In this document: one piece after another, positions 1-11,304 of the stretch
Numbering within the stretch: position 1 is the stretch's first letter
How the letters are laid out: every line of letters starts with the position of its first letter
NCBI GenBank assembly: GCA_022885665.1
Contig: JAGQDJ010000040.1
Location: 248,001-312,000 of the forward strand
Source: Triops longicaudatus
Lineage: Eukaryota; Arthropoda; Branchiopoda; Notostraca; Triopsidae
Direction of reading: 5' to 3'
Length of the DNA stretch: 64,000 nucleotides
Notes under the pieces: generated by a model
Told to the model about the DNA's origin: nothing
What the model saw: the letters and a program-made list of their open reading frames with translations, nothing else
Database searches by the model: none
Made by a program: the position numbers and the translations under genes

Positions 1-657
1 GGAATATCGTAAGTAGGGTAACACCTTATTTTTTAACACATTGATATAATACACAAAAAACTCAAAGGTAGTTGTCTACTTCGTTATTGAGTGTAATTTG
101 CAAGTGTCTAAAATAGTTGCTTAAAGACACCCCCTTCTCGACCCAAAATCCACCCTGGTTAAGAGATTACAAAAAGTGCCAAATATCCCCTTCCCCCCCA
201 AAAAAAGTAATAATAATAATTTGGCATTGGCATAAGGCCTACTTTAGAATATTACGAATTGCTAGAAATGTAGAATCGGTAATAGGTGATGATTCTATTT
301 TCTTACAAAATTACACAAAGCATTTAGATTTCCCGCGAAAGCTGGAACATCTGCCATCTATCAGGACTAATGTTTTCAACTTTGTTATTATTTATGATTT
401 TTTATGTTTTTTTTTCCTTGATTATCCGAGATGGGTCGATTATTCCAAATATAAAGTGATTCCGTTATTTTTGTCATTGTGCGTGTTAGAAGTAAAGTTT
501 GTTTATGCTTATTCAACTTACCTATTTTGGTGGCTGCAGTTCTTCGTTTTCGTTATCCAATTTTTGTGCTTGACAAAGTTGGCTAAATTTTTTGTTTTTT
601 CAAAAGAAAATCTCAAGCAAAGCTTATTTGCTGAGTTTTCTTCTTACCTATTGCATT
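1..657. other. AT-rich upstream region of the POGLUT2/3-like gene
   Basis: This stretch lies 5' of the first coding exon at 658. It is AT-rich with T-runs, and no recognisable coding exon or core promoter was found. It contains a long open frame (117-722) that runs out of frame into the signal-peptide exon. The frame starts with TTG, encodes mostly F/L/V/Y and is probably a by-product of T-rich sequence. It presumably holds the 5' UTR and promoter of the gene at 658. Confidence 0.5.
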
Positions 658-2905
658 ATGAGAACTTCGCAACATTTGTGGCTGTTTTTGGTTCTCGCGG
701 TATTGAAATCCACGTTCGCTGACGCCGACGTTGATCCCAAAGCTACCTTAGTATGGGGCCCAGGTTTGACGCCGGACCAAATTGTATTGCCTGCCCGATA
801 CTTTTTTATTCACGCCGTTGATACTCTCGGCAAAAAGTAACATATCTTGTAAATGGTCCTTTCTGTATAAACACCAGGAATTTGTTATTGCAGACTAACT
901 TCTTCGCCCAATGAAACTTTTACGTTTCAGCTACTCGGGGAATCCGACATTGGTCCGTGCCGGGTGTGGCCGCAAGTCTTGAACAGAAGAGATGGAAGTT
1001 TTATTGTACGGTACAAAGTCTTTCATACGTGCCAAAACGCTAAACTTATAGTCCAATATCGGGGTAAACACGTAGCCAGATCGCCCTATAAAATCCGCGG
1101 TATTGTCGCTTGTGGAAAACAACTACAGTATAATACAGACTTGTGCCTGCAGGACCTATATACGCTGAGGATTGTAATTGCCCACAGCCAGATATCAACC
1201 AATGGCTAAACACGATGAAATGTCCGCCAACTTACGAACAGATTGCCGTTGATATGGCCAAGTTTTCTGCAGTGAATTTTGATGAAGTACTACCAGAAGC
1301 AGAGCGCCGCTTTGAACATACGGGGTCTTATAGTTTCTGCAACTACGTAGTAAAGAATAACTTGGTAAGCCCTACATTAAGAAGTTTAATAGTATGACGT
1401 AACTTTTTTTTCCCCTTGACGACTGGTAAACGCAGGTCTATCGTCGGTGTTACGGTCAACATGTAGGGTTTAAGATGTTTATGGACGCAATTTTGCTATC
1501 CATCGTCCGTAAAGTGAAGCTTCCTGATTTGGAATTTTTAATTAATCTCGGAGATTGGCCGTTAATAGAACCAAATGTTGAGCCACTTATTCCAATGTTT
1601 GCGTGGTGTGGTTCCCACACAAAGGCCGATATCGTTTTACCTACTTACGACATTACGGAAGCTTCTTTGGAGTGCATGGGGCGGTAAGCTCTTTTAGGAC
1701 GCTGTTTACGTAAACTTGTTAACGTCAATCAATACTGAAATTGTGCAACCATATTCTTTCTTCTTTGTCCAACTTGCTTTCAAAACTTCGCGTAGTCACA
1801 AGTTTCTGCAACCCTTTGCTCGAACTTCGTTCATTACTGTTATAAACATTTCTAGGCCACAGGACCAAAATGCGACGCACCGGGTTACTTAAAAGTCAGG
1901 ACGTCGCTGAATGGTTTTAGTTCCGTCTTAGAAATTTTAAGGTCGTTTATTAACGAACAGGGTTAAGTAATGTGTTTTCTCTTCCTTGGGAGTAAAGTAT
2001 TGAACAAGTTCGGGCAAACAAAGGTCCATTAACTCTCTAGAAAAGTGGGCATACGGATTGTTTTGTCTGTCGTTTTAGAGTCACACTGGATATGCTCTCA
2101 GTACAGGCTAATAGCGACTTGCCGTGGGAAGAGAAAATCGAAAAGGCCTTTTGGCGAGGACGAGATTCACGCCGAGAACGCCTGCACTTGATTGATATTG
2201 CACGGGAACATCCTGATTTGATCAACGCGTCTTTAACCAATTTTTTCTTCTTTCGCAAAGAAGAAAAAGAATACGGACCTAAAGCTCCGCACGTCTCCTT
2301 TTTTAAATTCTTTGACGTAAGAAATCTGTTTTCTTGTTGCACAGACAGTGAAAAGAGAAGGAATTCTTGACTTTTATTCGTCATTTTTTCTCTTCTTTTA
2401 GCACAAATACCAGTTAAATATTGATGGAACGGTGGCAGCTTATCGTTTCCCATATTTGCTAGCCGGCGATTCCGTAGTGATGAAACAGGAATCTCCTTAT
2501 TATGAACATTTCTACTCGCAACTGGAGCCGTGGAAGCATTTTATTCCCATCCGAGCCGATTTAAGTGATTTGGTGGAGAAGATTGAGTGGGCGAAAGCTA
2601 ACGACGACCTAGCTCGAACTATCGGAGAGGAAGGTCGCAAATTTGCTCAGGATCATTTAATGCCAGGAGACATTTTCTGTTACCATGTTCTACTGTTGAA
2701 GGTAAGTGAGCTAAGTTTGGTGGACCCACATTGAACATTTTTTTTTTATTTGGCTCCAATTTATCTCCCAAAGGAGTGGAGCACGAAGATGGCAAGCGAA
2801 GTGAGTGTAAGACCCCAAATGGAATTAGTTTCGCAACCAGAAACGAAACCGGCTTTTGGAGCTTGTAGTTGCCATAGGAATTTGCATCGCAAAGAAGAAC
2901 TTTGA
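658..2905 (+). CDS. POGLUT2: Protein O-glucosyltransferase 2/3 (KDELC type), 7 exons, complete
   Basis: The family comprises ER-lumenal enzymes that transfer glucose from UDP-glucose to serines of EGF repeats, as in Notch and fibrillins. Exons by reading: 658-836, 894-1099, 1153-1364, 1436-1683, 2079-2316, 2402-2701, 2774-2905. All introns are GT/AG, the phases agree, and the sum is 504 codons plus stop, close to the ~500 aa of animal KDELC proteins. Residues 1-21 form a signal peptide (LWLFLVLAVL core). A filamin-like domain follows at about 25-130 (LVWGPGL, then DGSFIVRY and HVARSPY). The CAP10/glycosyltransferase-90 domain runs from about 140 to 470, with NLGDWP at 236-241, WCGS, and WRGRDSRRERL from 307, then INASLTNFFFF, DGTVAAYRFPYL and PYYEHFY. 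The C terminus HRKEEL gives a KEEL ER-retention signal, a known KDEL variant. The ATG at 658 was chosen because it opens the signal peptide. POGLUT2 and POGLUT3 cannot be told apart here; invertebrates may carry a single copy. Confidence 0.95.
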
Positions 2906-3456
2906 CAGCAAAGGAAGTAGTACAAAAGCATCCTTTTGGCCTCTTGAGGGCTTGTTTTCCTTTTTTCTGTGCTGAGCCTCTTTTGTACTTTTGTTGCGAT
3001 TCTGTGTCAAAGTCTGTTGATGGCTTCTGTCGCTCTGCTGTATGCAGAAGCTTGCCTTCACCCTAAGTGGCAATACCCAAAACATGCCTGCTTGCATAAA
3101 ACTCTTGACTGCACATAGACATATTACACGCGTACCGCTTCTTGACGACACAAAACCTCCCCTAAAAGTAGTAGCCTTTGGACTAATTAGGTTGCGGGGA
3201 AAAAAGGGCATCAACTTCGTCACTAGGAAATGACCGGCTGTTCCGGGGTTCTGTTGTCCTTGACGATGGAGTTGAGGGTACTGTAAGACTATCACATCAA
3301 AGGATGTTTTTCTTCGGAAAAGTCACGTGTCGGCCCCAGCCGGGTTGCTTTGATCGGGGTACATGAATGACACGGTTGCATTCCGAAGATATGCTCTATT
3401 ACAACGAGGAACGATGAACGTCAACATTTTATTTTTCCAACTTTTCAGTCTCGTTT
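2906..3456. other. Convergent intergenic stretch between POGLUT2/3-like and SMYD4-like genes
   Basis: The 551 bp between two convergent stop codons must hold both 3' UTRs. On the + strand no perfect AATAAA was seen; CATAAA near 3093 is a weak candidate for the first gene. Open frames here on either strand start with non-ATG codons and match no family. Confidence 0.6.
3428..3433 (-). terminator. Poly(A) signal AATAAA of the SMYD4-like gene
   Basis: TTTATT on the + strand reads AATAAA on the - strand, 24 bases past the SMYD4-like stop at 3457. Its closeness supports the chosen stop codon as the true end of the gene. Confidence 0.65.
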
Positions 3457-6400
3457 TTATAGTTTCTCAGTGGAAGCAATGGAGACATTTCCCTGGGATA
3501 GCATGCACTTTCGAATAGCTTCTTGGGTTAAGTGATAATCCTTGAATGGTGGACATAAAACGCATTCTAACTTGGCGAGAGTAGACAGGAAAATTTTCAG
3601 GGCATCCGCTACGCGATAGTCGTTCATATGTTGCATTCCTTGCTGGAAAGTAGCCTCCGTTTCTTGTAAAGTTTTGAGTCCTTGGAGGATGTTGGTTTGC
3701 TTGTTGCATCGTCGGCAGCGGACAAACGGATTCAAGGATACTACAGAGACGGATAAAGAAGTTTTGCAATTGGGAGTAGTGCACCGGAATTGCCAGGTTT
3801 GGTCCGTCATTTGCGTGTAAAGCGGCCAGTTATGGGTGCAAGCCTCGCAGCCGCAATCAAACCAATAGCGACTTTTTAGTGTTCGTTGACGCTCCTCACG
3901 TACATTTTGGGTAAATATGGGGCCGTAGTTTTCGGCCAAGACTTCCCCAGCCACGTGACCACGAATAGTTCGTGCAATCATGGTGTCACCGACATTATAC
4001 CTTGGAGGGAAAAATATATATGATTAGCAAAATTGCCCAAATTAAGGCAAGCTCAAACCTGACGATGCCGGGATTGCACGAATGGTTGAACATGGCGACA
4101 GTAGGGAAAACAGCCGCTCCCAGAAATACCGATTTTGAGCCTTCTAATGAATTTGGGCGCGGTAATTGCAGTTCAGCAACTTCGTGGGTGTTAAATTGCA
4201 CGACTTGTAAATTTCTTAATAAGATATCGCCAATAAGCGCGGCCTCGTCGCTTAATTTGCCAGTGCGGTCTAAAGAATGAGTGAGTTAAATGTTCCGGAT
4301 TGATACTGAGGAGTAAACTTACCGAGTGGATCATCCATGGGAAGAGGGGTGGTAGGGAACTTTTGCTCGGAAAAGTAACCCCCCGAGCGCAAACATTTGA
4401 GTAAAAATGTCGCCATAAGTGTTTGGTCGAAGAAGTCGCGGGCTGATCGTTTGTCGCTGTGGCTGACCAGGTCATAAATTCGTAAATAGCCATTTCTCTG
4501 GGCAAGGGAGGCCTGGAAACGGAGATAATCTCATCAACCGCAATCAATCAAAACATGTCACACGGGCTCGTGCAACATCCTTTTACGTTAGCAATGTATG
4601 AGATAGTTTTCTACCACCCTTTTACGGGGTCGATCCAACTTCTTAGCCTCTTTTACTCCTTTCTGTTGTCCATCTTGTTTACCATATTGTGGCAGGGGAA
4701 GTGTTTGAATCATTCAGGGCATGCTTGTATATAGATGGTACAGGGTTAGCAAATTATTTGGAAACAGAAGCTTAGGATTCGGATAAAGATGTTTCTTTTT
4801 TACCAATAAAAACAGCGGTGCTTAGAACGAAGGCACGTCGAGTGCAACACGTACTGTCAAGTACGGACGTGCTTGCGTGACTAGAAAGGAAATGTACTTA
4901 TCCTAATCACAAAGGTTCAACTGAGCTTTATGAAGTTGATAACTTTATAAGGCATTGAAAGGGCTTGAAACAATGATTTATCGACGCACGTCGAAGACAG
5001 ATCAGGAACCACCCAAAGGCTATTTAATAAGCATACAGGTGGAACCTTTGCAGTTTGAAAAGTGCATAGTAAATTTCCCTCTCAAAATCGCACAACAGAC
5101 CACCAGTAAAGATCAGTAGAACGGCAAGAAAATGGTCGCGATATTGGTCAGACGTCAGTAATTTTCCTCAGCGCTACTTCTGTAGAAGGGGAAAATTGGG
5201 TGGAAGATTATGTTAAGATTAGTGGCACGACTGTAGAATTACAGGGGGCCCTGACGTCAAACGAAACCGACAAGCTCATTGGTCACGTAACTCCCTGCTG
5301 GTGAGACTAAATCCTACTACTGGTAATGGACAAGTACGGTACGAACCATGAGAAAAAAGTACATGTTAAAATAGGAAATGAGGCGGTTTAAGTTTGTTAA
5401 AGGTGTAAAATCTTTGCTGAACAAATCTGTAACGGATTGCGTTGGTTTACAAAGGAAGTTTTCAAATTGCTTGGCGTGTCCTCTAGGTGGGTAAAAAAAA
5501 TGACGGTTTTAAATCATTTCAACGCTTAAGGGAACTGTAGTAGCCCTTATTTCACAGACGTTTACGTTAATAATTTTGTGAAATATGGATTAGTTTCGTG
5601 AAAGTCTTTGCGTATTCTTCAAACCTTTATTGGTAGAGAAGGTGTAACTCAATATGTAAAATTTTGTCGTTAGGGTAACACATTTCAAATAACGTCTTAG
5701 AAAATTTCAGCGAAAATTAATATATCTCCATTCCGGATTTAAGACTTTTTAATTTTTTCGCGGTGGATTCATCCAAATTGTTATGTAGCCTACTCAGTAG
5801 CTTTTTTATCGTTTTCAATTATGCGGATGATGTAAGACCAAGAAGCGAGTTTAACTAAAAACTCGGTGTGTCAAAGCAATTAAAATGTTCCAAGACTTTT
5901 TCGAGAAAATCTCAGACGATCACGTAACACAACTTTACTACAATAGATTCTTGTTATAACGAGCCCTTTTTAAGGAACTGCTGGGTAAAAGTAAACAGAC
6001 TTTAACTTCCCGAGGTATAAAAATGTACACAAAGAGTCTGACATAAAGAAATCCGGATATGTCAGAAAGTTTTCCTGTTTCCATTAGGTTCGCAAGAACG
6101 GGATTCTACTGTATTAAGGCTACGATGCGCCAAGGTTATTTTGCGCACAAGAGGCGGCTTATAGCACGGTAAACTTGGTCGGTCATAACTCAAAAACTAA
6201 TTGTTGGACTAGAAATCTGTTTTCTTTACAATTTCGCTCAAAAATACATCGAAGCCTGATTCTGGAAATTATTTTTATTAAAGAAACGATGGAAGTTCGG
6301 TCCTATTTTGTCAATTTATAAAGCACTGTTTCTAAAAATCCTTCGATGTGCACGAGATTTTATTCTCCTTTACATATATTGTCAGAAAGTTATTCGAGCA

Positions 6401-9400
6401 ATAACGAACGAATTTCGCGATATTGATTTAGCCATCACCTGTGTTGTCCGCCGATAAGAGCCTTATGTGCACCGTAAGTTTAATAAAGTTTTGAAAGATT
6501 TGCAACAATGTTTGCATAACCAGTGCGTGTGGAATTCCATGTGGCTTGCAAATGTGAGAGCCTTTCAATGTACATGTTGGCTCTAATGAAAGCATTCCGT
6601 TCTAAAAAAATTTTTTTCTATTGATGTTGCAAATCAGTCAAAAATCGGAACAAATAAATTATGCCTTTCTAACCACATGGTACTGTCAATGGAAGTTCCA
6701 ATTGCGCACGCCTTGCTTTGAACTACGGGGTGTTCGCGACAGTATAGCAGCAGGATATGACGCAAGTGTTGCGTAGTTAGAGTAAAGCCGCTTGCTTGGG
6801 CCGCTTCTTTATTTATTTATTTTTTTTTTTAAACAAGGAGTGTATATTTTTCTAGTGAATAGAAGAACCTAAAATTGAACACAAGGCTAGATCAAAACTT
6901 ACCAGGAATGGAAAAAAAAAATAATAATCCTGTTATGTACTAGCTCCAGAGTTTCTTAAGGTGAAATAATTCTCTATAGCCTACGAAGCAGTAGCCACAG
7001 AGGCCCGATTTACAATTATGCTTTTCAAAAGCTCTTTGTATCTTTTAGGAAAAATAGTGGAACTTTACCGCTGCACTGGAAGCGCCCCGTAAATAGGGTT
7101 GCAGTTGACAGAAATAGTCGAGCGGACTTTGTGTTACAATACGCAAAGCCAAGTAACATGTGATGCTGATGCCGGCTTGAAAGAGATGATCCAGTAATTG
7201 ACACTCGGTTGCGTGGTACGTTGTTAAGGCAGCTTGATGACAAGTATCACTGCAAAAACTTGCGGAAACACAATGTGGACAGGGCAATAGAGCGGCCGTC
7301 CTAAAAGATTATTTGAAGGGCAACTCCTTTTAATTTAGATTCGATAAGCACACTGGGTATAGTTACGCTTTAAGGCAATGATGGCAGTTGGAAGGATATT
7401 TCAGTGGCTGCAGAACAGAGGCGTAAGCTTTTTCCACCGCAACCACGTCACCAGGCTGCAAATTCTTTGTGGTAATTGCGTAGCGCCCAGCTTCAGGAGA
7501 CGCTTTTATTTCCACCACCTGAGCGGCGCCGGGTAATGTTGGATGAGGGCCGTGTACGACTTGTGGCAGTTCGATCCCATTTTGAGTCTCAGAGAGCAGG
7601 CATTTGTCGGAAGCTAGTCCTAAGGTGAAGAGTGAAGAGAGGGTAAAACAGATCAACCTCAATCCACTCAGGCTAATATGGAGGCATTTGAAGCCATACT
7701 TCTGATATATGGGATGCGGCGCGAATTCCGCCCCATATTTAAACTTCATTCCAAAAAGGCACGAAAAATATGACTTGAAAGACTTTGTGCAGAGTCTGTA
7801 GATACGTGCAGTTGCGTTTCGTTAGCCTGTTTTGAGACGAAATCTCTCGCATTTATTATCAATGGCCCATAGAAGGAAAATCTGATGTCAAGAAAACTGT
7901 TCATTTGGTTGTCTTTTCTTTTCTGCAACAATTGCTGATGCACTTTGTGATTTTTTGTATTTTATTCTAAAGCTAAAATCGACAGACATTAATCAGAACC
8001 AGTACTGAAATGGAGACTACTACGTGCCAATAACCGCATTGGTACCATCGTGAAAAAACTGCAAGATATCATGAAAATTCCTAAAAACTTGTACCGGAAA
8101 AGAAGACATATGAGATAACTAGACCGTACAATAAACAAAGTAAAATTGAAAGCTTGTTAACAGAATTTTCTGGATCTGAAAAAAGTCAGACCCCATGACG
8201 AACTATTTAAGAGACAACATTTACAGGAAAAATTAAGTGCTTCAAGGGTTGTGCGGACTTGCACTTGTCCCGCACTTAAGTTCGGATGAAGCCTATTCGG
8301 GGTAAGAGCTGACTCGCCGCAAGGAAAACCCACTTTCACCAGGTTGCACCTGAATGGACCAATCCGCCACTACAGAGCTGCAGTGGCAATTCGCCACACA
8401 AAAGTTCGCCACTCCAAAACTGTCTGTAACATATAGGCTACACTGGAAATCCACCTTACGTTTATTCTTCTGCTGTGTCACGTAATGCTTTGTTTTGAGA
8501 ACCACTACGGGAAAAGATTGCGTGTATCGGTAAACGTTAAAGCATTCGAAAGTATTACAAAAGTGTACTACATACAGTACTTGCTACAAAAGTATAAAAT
8601 AATTATACAAAGGTATTGTTTTATAAAGAAAGTACACTTTTAAAACATACACAATTAAAAATGGAAAATATTAAAACGAAGTCATCCGCTGTACTAGGTC
8701 ACATGAATTTTCCGTACCTGTGATTTATTTATATAAATATTTTTGTTAATTTTCAACTTCTTTGCAATACACACAGTTTTTCTGCAATTTCCCCACCATT
8801 TCCACTAACTATTTTCTATTTCTTTCCATTTGTTCTTTTTAGTCTGGGTTACTCATTATAGGTTTGCATCTTTAAGTAATAAATTCTACTTTATATTATT
8901 AGTTTTTGTTTTCTTTTTGTTGCATTAACAGGCCATATGTAGCAAGATTATGTTATGCTTTTTTATTTTATTGTAATTGTGAATATTTAATTGACTAGTT
9001 TAGTTGTATGTTGCGCTTTTCGTGTTTTATGTGTTTTGTACTATTATATTTAACCAGCTAATCATGCGATGTGGATTTCAGACGCATTATTTCTTTTGTT
9101 CATTGACACGTATTTTTACATAAATAAACTTACTAAATAACTTAACAAATAAGCTTATGTAACATTATTTCTTTATATTATGTATATTATTAGTATTTAT
9201 ATTATTTATATTTTCTATTATTTCTTATATTATCGATTGCGCACGCATAGTTACAACAAGCTTTTACTGTAAAACCCGGAGCTAGCATGGGTAAGTTTCT
9301 AAAGCACACGGAACTAATTAAGGAAAAGGAAGGAATCCAAAGGAATAACATTGCAACTTCAAAGTATAACGTGGCGTAACGCGAAGAATGCCGTAAGGCG

Positions 9401-11304
9401 GATTTCCAGGCCACAGATGGATCTGGAGTGGCGAATTGCAGTGTGGCGAGTTGTCACAGCAGCGCTGGAATGGCGAATTGGTCGACTGTGCTCAACGTGG
9501 TGAAAGTGGATTTTCCTAGTGGCGAGTCAGCTCTCGCCCCTATTTGTTTAACAAGTCTTGGAGTTGATCAATTCCGCAAGCCTTTTTTTAACGAGTTGAT
9601 CTTGTACTTGGAATTGGGAGCCAGCTGTTAGGGACAGATGTGGAATGGAGTTGGACTTCGATACTTAAGGGTTTTTGATTTTGTAGATAGAAGGAAATTT
9701 CCTTCTAGGAAATATCTCTGGAGAAAATGAAAGTTCCATTCAAGTTTAATTCTCGAAATTATTGTTGTCACTGTGAGTATAATGTAGCAGTCTTTCGCTT
9801 TAGGAAATGAGCAAAGGGACAAGGTGCTAATAACGAATAACAGAGAAAAAGAGCCAATAATCATCGTACAAGGGTGGCTTTTCCAGGTTTCCCAGAGAAG
9901 TACCGGAAAAGCCCAACCATCAGCTTCAAGTAAGGCCAATAAGATTTGTTCTAATCAAGCAGTCAACAAGTTTTGTCCTTACTCAGGTGGATAGAGACAC
10001 CGCACCCCACCCCGAAAATTTTATTAAGCATTTGCCTTGCCTATTTATATTAAGCTTTATAAATCCGAAAGGCATTAAGGACTCACCCTTTCAAGGATGG
10101 AAAGTACTTGTACTCATTATCAAGACAAACATGATCTTTCTAACTACCCCAGGGTTTCCAGATAGTCATTTTTTTTTAACAAAAATGAAGCCTTTTCCTA
10201 GCTGAGGGCTTCTCGTCGAGCCAGACGCCATGAACCACCCGGCGTTGAAATAAAAAGAGCTAAGGTAAATTTTCGAACACGCGATACGATCTAGTGATCG
10301 TTACGTTTACTTACCTTGGGTGGAAGGTGGGAATTGTTGATCCAGCGACAGTTTGACCTTTGCCAATTCGGCAAGAAATTTGGCTCGTATCAGCAGTGGG
10401 GAAGTGTTGGGCAAGTGCTTGTGAGCTAATTCTTCGGCTTGAAAAATTGCCTGACGGGCCGAATCCTTGCGGCCCAGGACAGCGAAACACTGAGCTCTAC
10501 GGTGGAGTAACTTGCAAAGAAGGCGGTCCGGGTAGCCACAGTTTTCCGCGTGGAACGTGTCTTGTAAGGCTTCTTGGTAGCGCCCGAGATGGAACAGTGC
10601 TGCTGATCGATTCGCCAAGGCCAAGGACAAAGCGTCTTTTTCCTCATCTTCCTTCCTCTCGCCGCAGCTACTTGGTTTGTTGAATCCTTAAATGTAAACA
10701 ATGAGCGTAAATTAGTTTTGAGAGGTACAGCGCCAAACCATATAGGCCACCATCTGCATCCTTGTAGAAGCTTTTAATTAACGATGGAAATTAGTCCCGA
10801 CTCCGGAGCAGCAGGCTCGATCTCTTCGACATAAGCTCCCCATTTGCTTACTTGTGTAAGAGTTGTCGCCTGGGCAATGTTCACGTGAGAATGTTGCTCA
10901 CACTCGGAGGGAACTAGGGCCCGAAAAGGACACAATGACCTCTGACTAACACACTCGGAAACAAAGCTGAAGCTCGACAAACAAGCTAGCTAAAAGAAAC
11001 GAGTACCTTGTGGTGCTTTGCGAACGCTCTCTGAATAGTGTGCCAACGCTTGGGGGAAAAGACCGGCTTGGAAACATACGTTGCCGGCTTTCCGGGCGGT
11101 TGTTGCTGCGGAAAGACTTTTTCGCGTGGTGTCCTGCCGGACAGGACTGGCATGAATAACTGGCAGCGACCAGACGAATCGGAATCGTTCTTGATCAGAA
11201 GTGAGATGCCCAAATCTTTCCAAGTCGGCAGGCGTTATTTGTTCTAGTACCTGTATATGGTATGGCTTGAAAAAACCGGGTCTCTTACCCTCCGTGTCTT
11301 CCAT
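3457..11304 (-). CDS. SMYD4: SET and MYND domain protein, SMYD4 type, 7 exons
   Basis: A putative protein-lysine methyltransferase with TPR repeats, probably cytosolic and nuclear. Exons in transcript order: 11304-11007, 10686-10315, 7619-7367, 7300-7069, 4512-4323, 4269-4059, 4000-3457. All phases agree and give 699 aa (human is about 800). TPR units lie at about 68-101 and 119-190 (LANRSAALFHLGRYQEAL). The first SET segment is near 258-293. The MYND zinc finger is at 302-341, with C302, C305, C315, C318, C324, C328, H337 and C341. The second SET part has FLLKCL and then NHSCNP at 510-515, and GEVLAENYGP at 537-546. The post-SET CGCEAC is at 568-573, followed by two more CxxC-like pairs. The C-terminal TPR region is short, ending soon after QEAIRKCM, which seems usual for arthropod forms and fits the poly(A) signal just beyond. 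The start is the least certain point; in-frame codons continue upstream of 11304 but carry no family similarity. Confidence 0.93.
4513..7068 (-). other. Long intron of the SMYD4-like gene (2.56 kb)
   Basis: This intron lies between the MYND exon and the exon beginning ASLAQRNGY. It is AT-rich with many stops on both strands. No open frame of note, RNA gene or repeat structure was recognised. Confidence 0.8.
8292..8492 (+). repeat. Left inverted arm of the fold-back element
   Basis: This arm pairs with 9360-9546. It carries CCGCCACTAC, AATTCGCCACAC and TTCGCCACTCC, reverse-complement forms of the GGCGAATTG unit. Confidence 0.75.
9360..9546 (-). repeat. Right inverted arm of the fold-back element
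   Basis: This arm pairs with 8292-8492. Within about 60 bp it has three copies of a GGCGARTTG unit (near 9432, 9446 and 9473). Confidence 0.75.

Larger units (their letters stand above)
8292..9546. mobile_element. Fold-back (long-arm inverted repeat) element, probably a non-autonomous DNA transposon
   Basis: The sequence at 8292-8492 is matched, in reverse complement, by 9360-9546. Shared blocks include AGAGCTGACTCGCC, CCACTTTCACCA, AATTCGCCA and CTGGAAATCC, in the same order and spacing with scattered mismatches. The arms themselves contain several copies of a GGCGAATTG/GGCGAGTTG unit. The interior of about 870 bp is very AT-rich (runs of TATTTATATTATT type near 9170-9230) and codes for nothing recognisable. 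Weaker similarity may extend the arms to about 8245 and 9585. No target-site duplication could be fixed by eye and no transposase is present, so the class is unknown. The arm divergence suggests an old insertion. Confidence 0.75.
7620..10314 (-). other. Long intron of the SMYD4-like gene holding a fold-back repeat (2.7 kb)
   Basis: This intron separates the TPR exon from the exon opening the SET domain. Most of its centre is taken by the inverted-repeat element listed separately (about 8292-9546). The flanks are ordinary AT-rich sequence without a recognised gene. Confidence 0.8.

Noticed and set aside
2037..2453. 138-codon frame on the - strand
   Set aside because: It is the antisense shadow of POGLUT exons 5-6, where the sense frame has clear family motifs.
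2825..3295. 156-codon frame on the - strand between the first two genes
   Set aside because: It starts with GTG, overlaps the last POGLUT exon antisense, and shows no family similarity; composition is that of UTR sequence.
11252..11289. A 38-bp intron inside the first SMYD4 exon (GTAAGA ... ATACAG)
   Set aside because: Too short for an animal intron, and the unspliced frame stays open.
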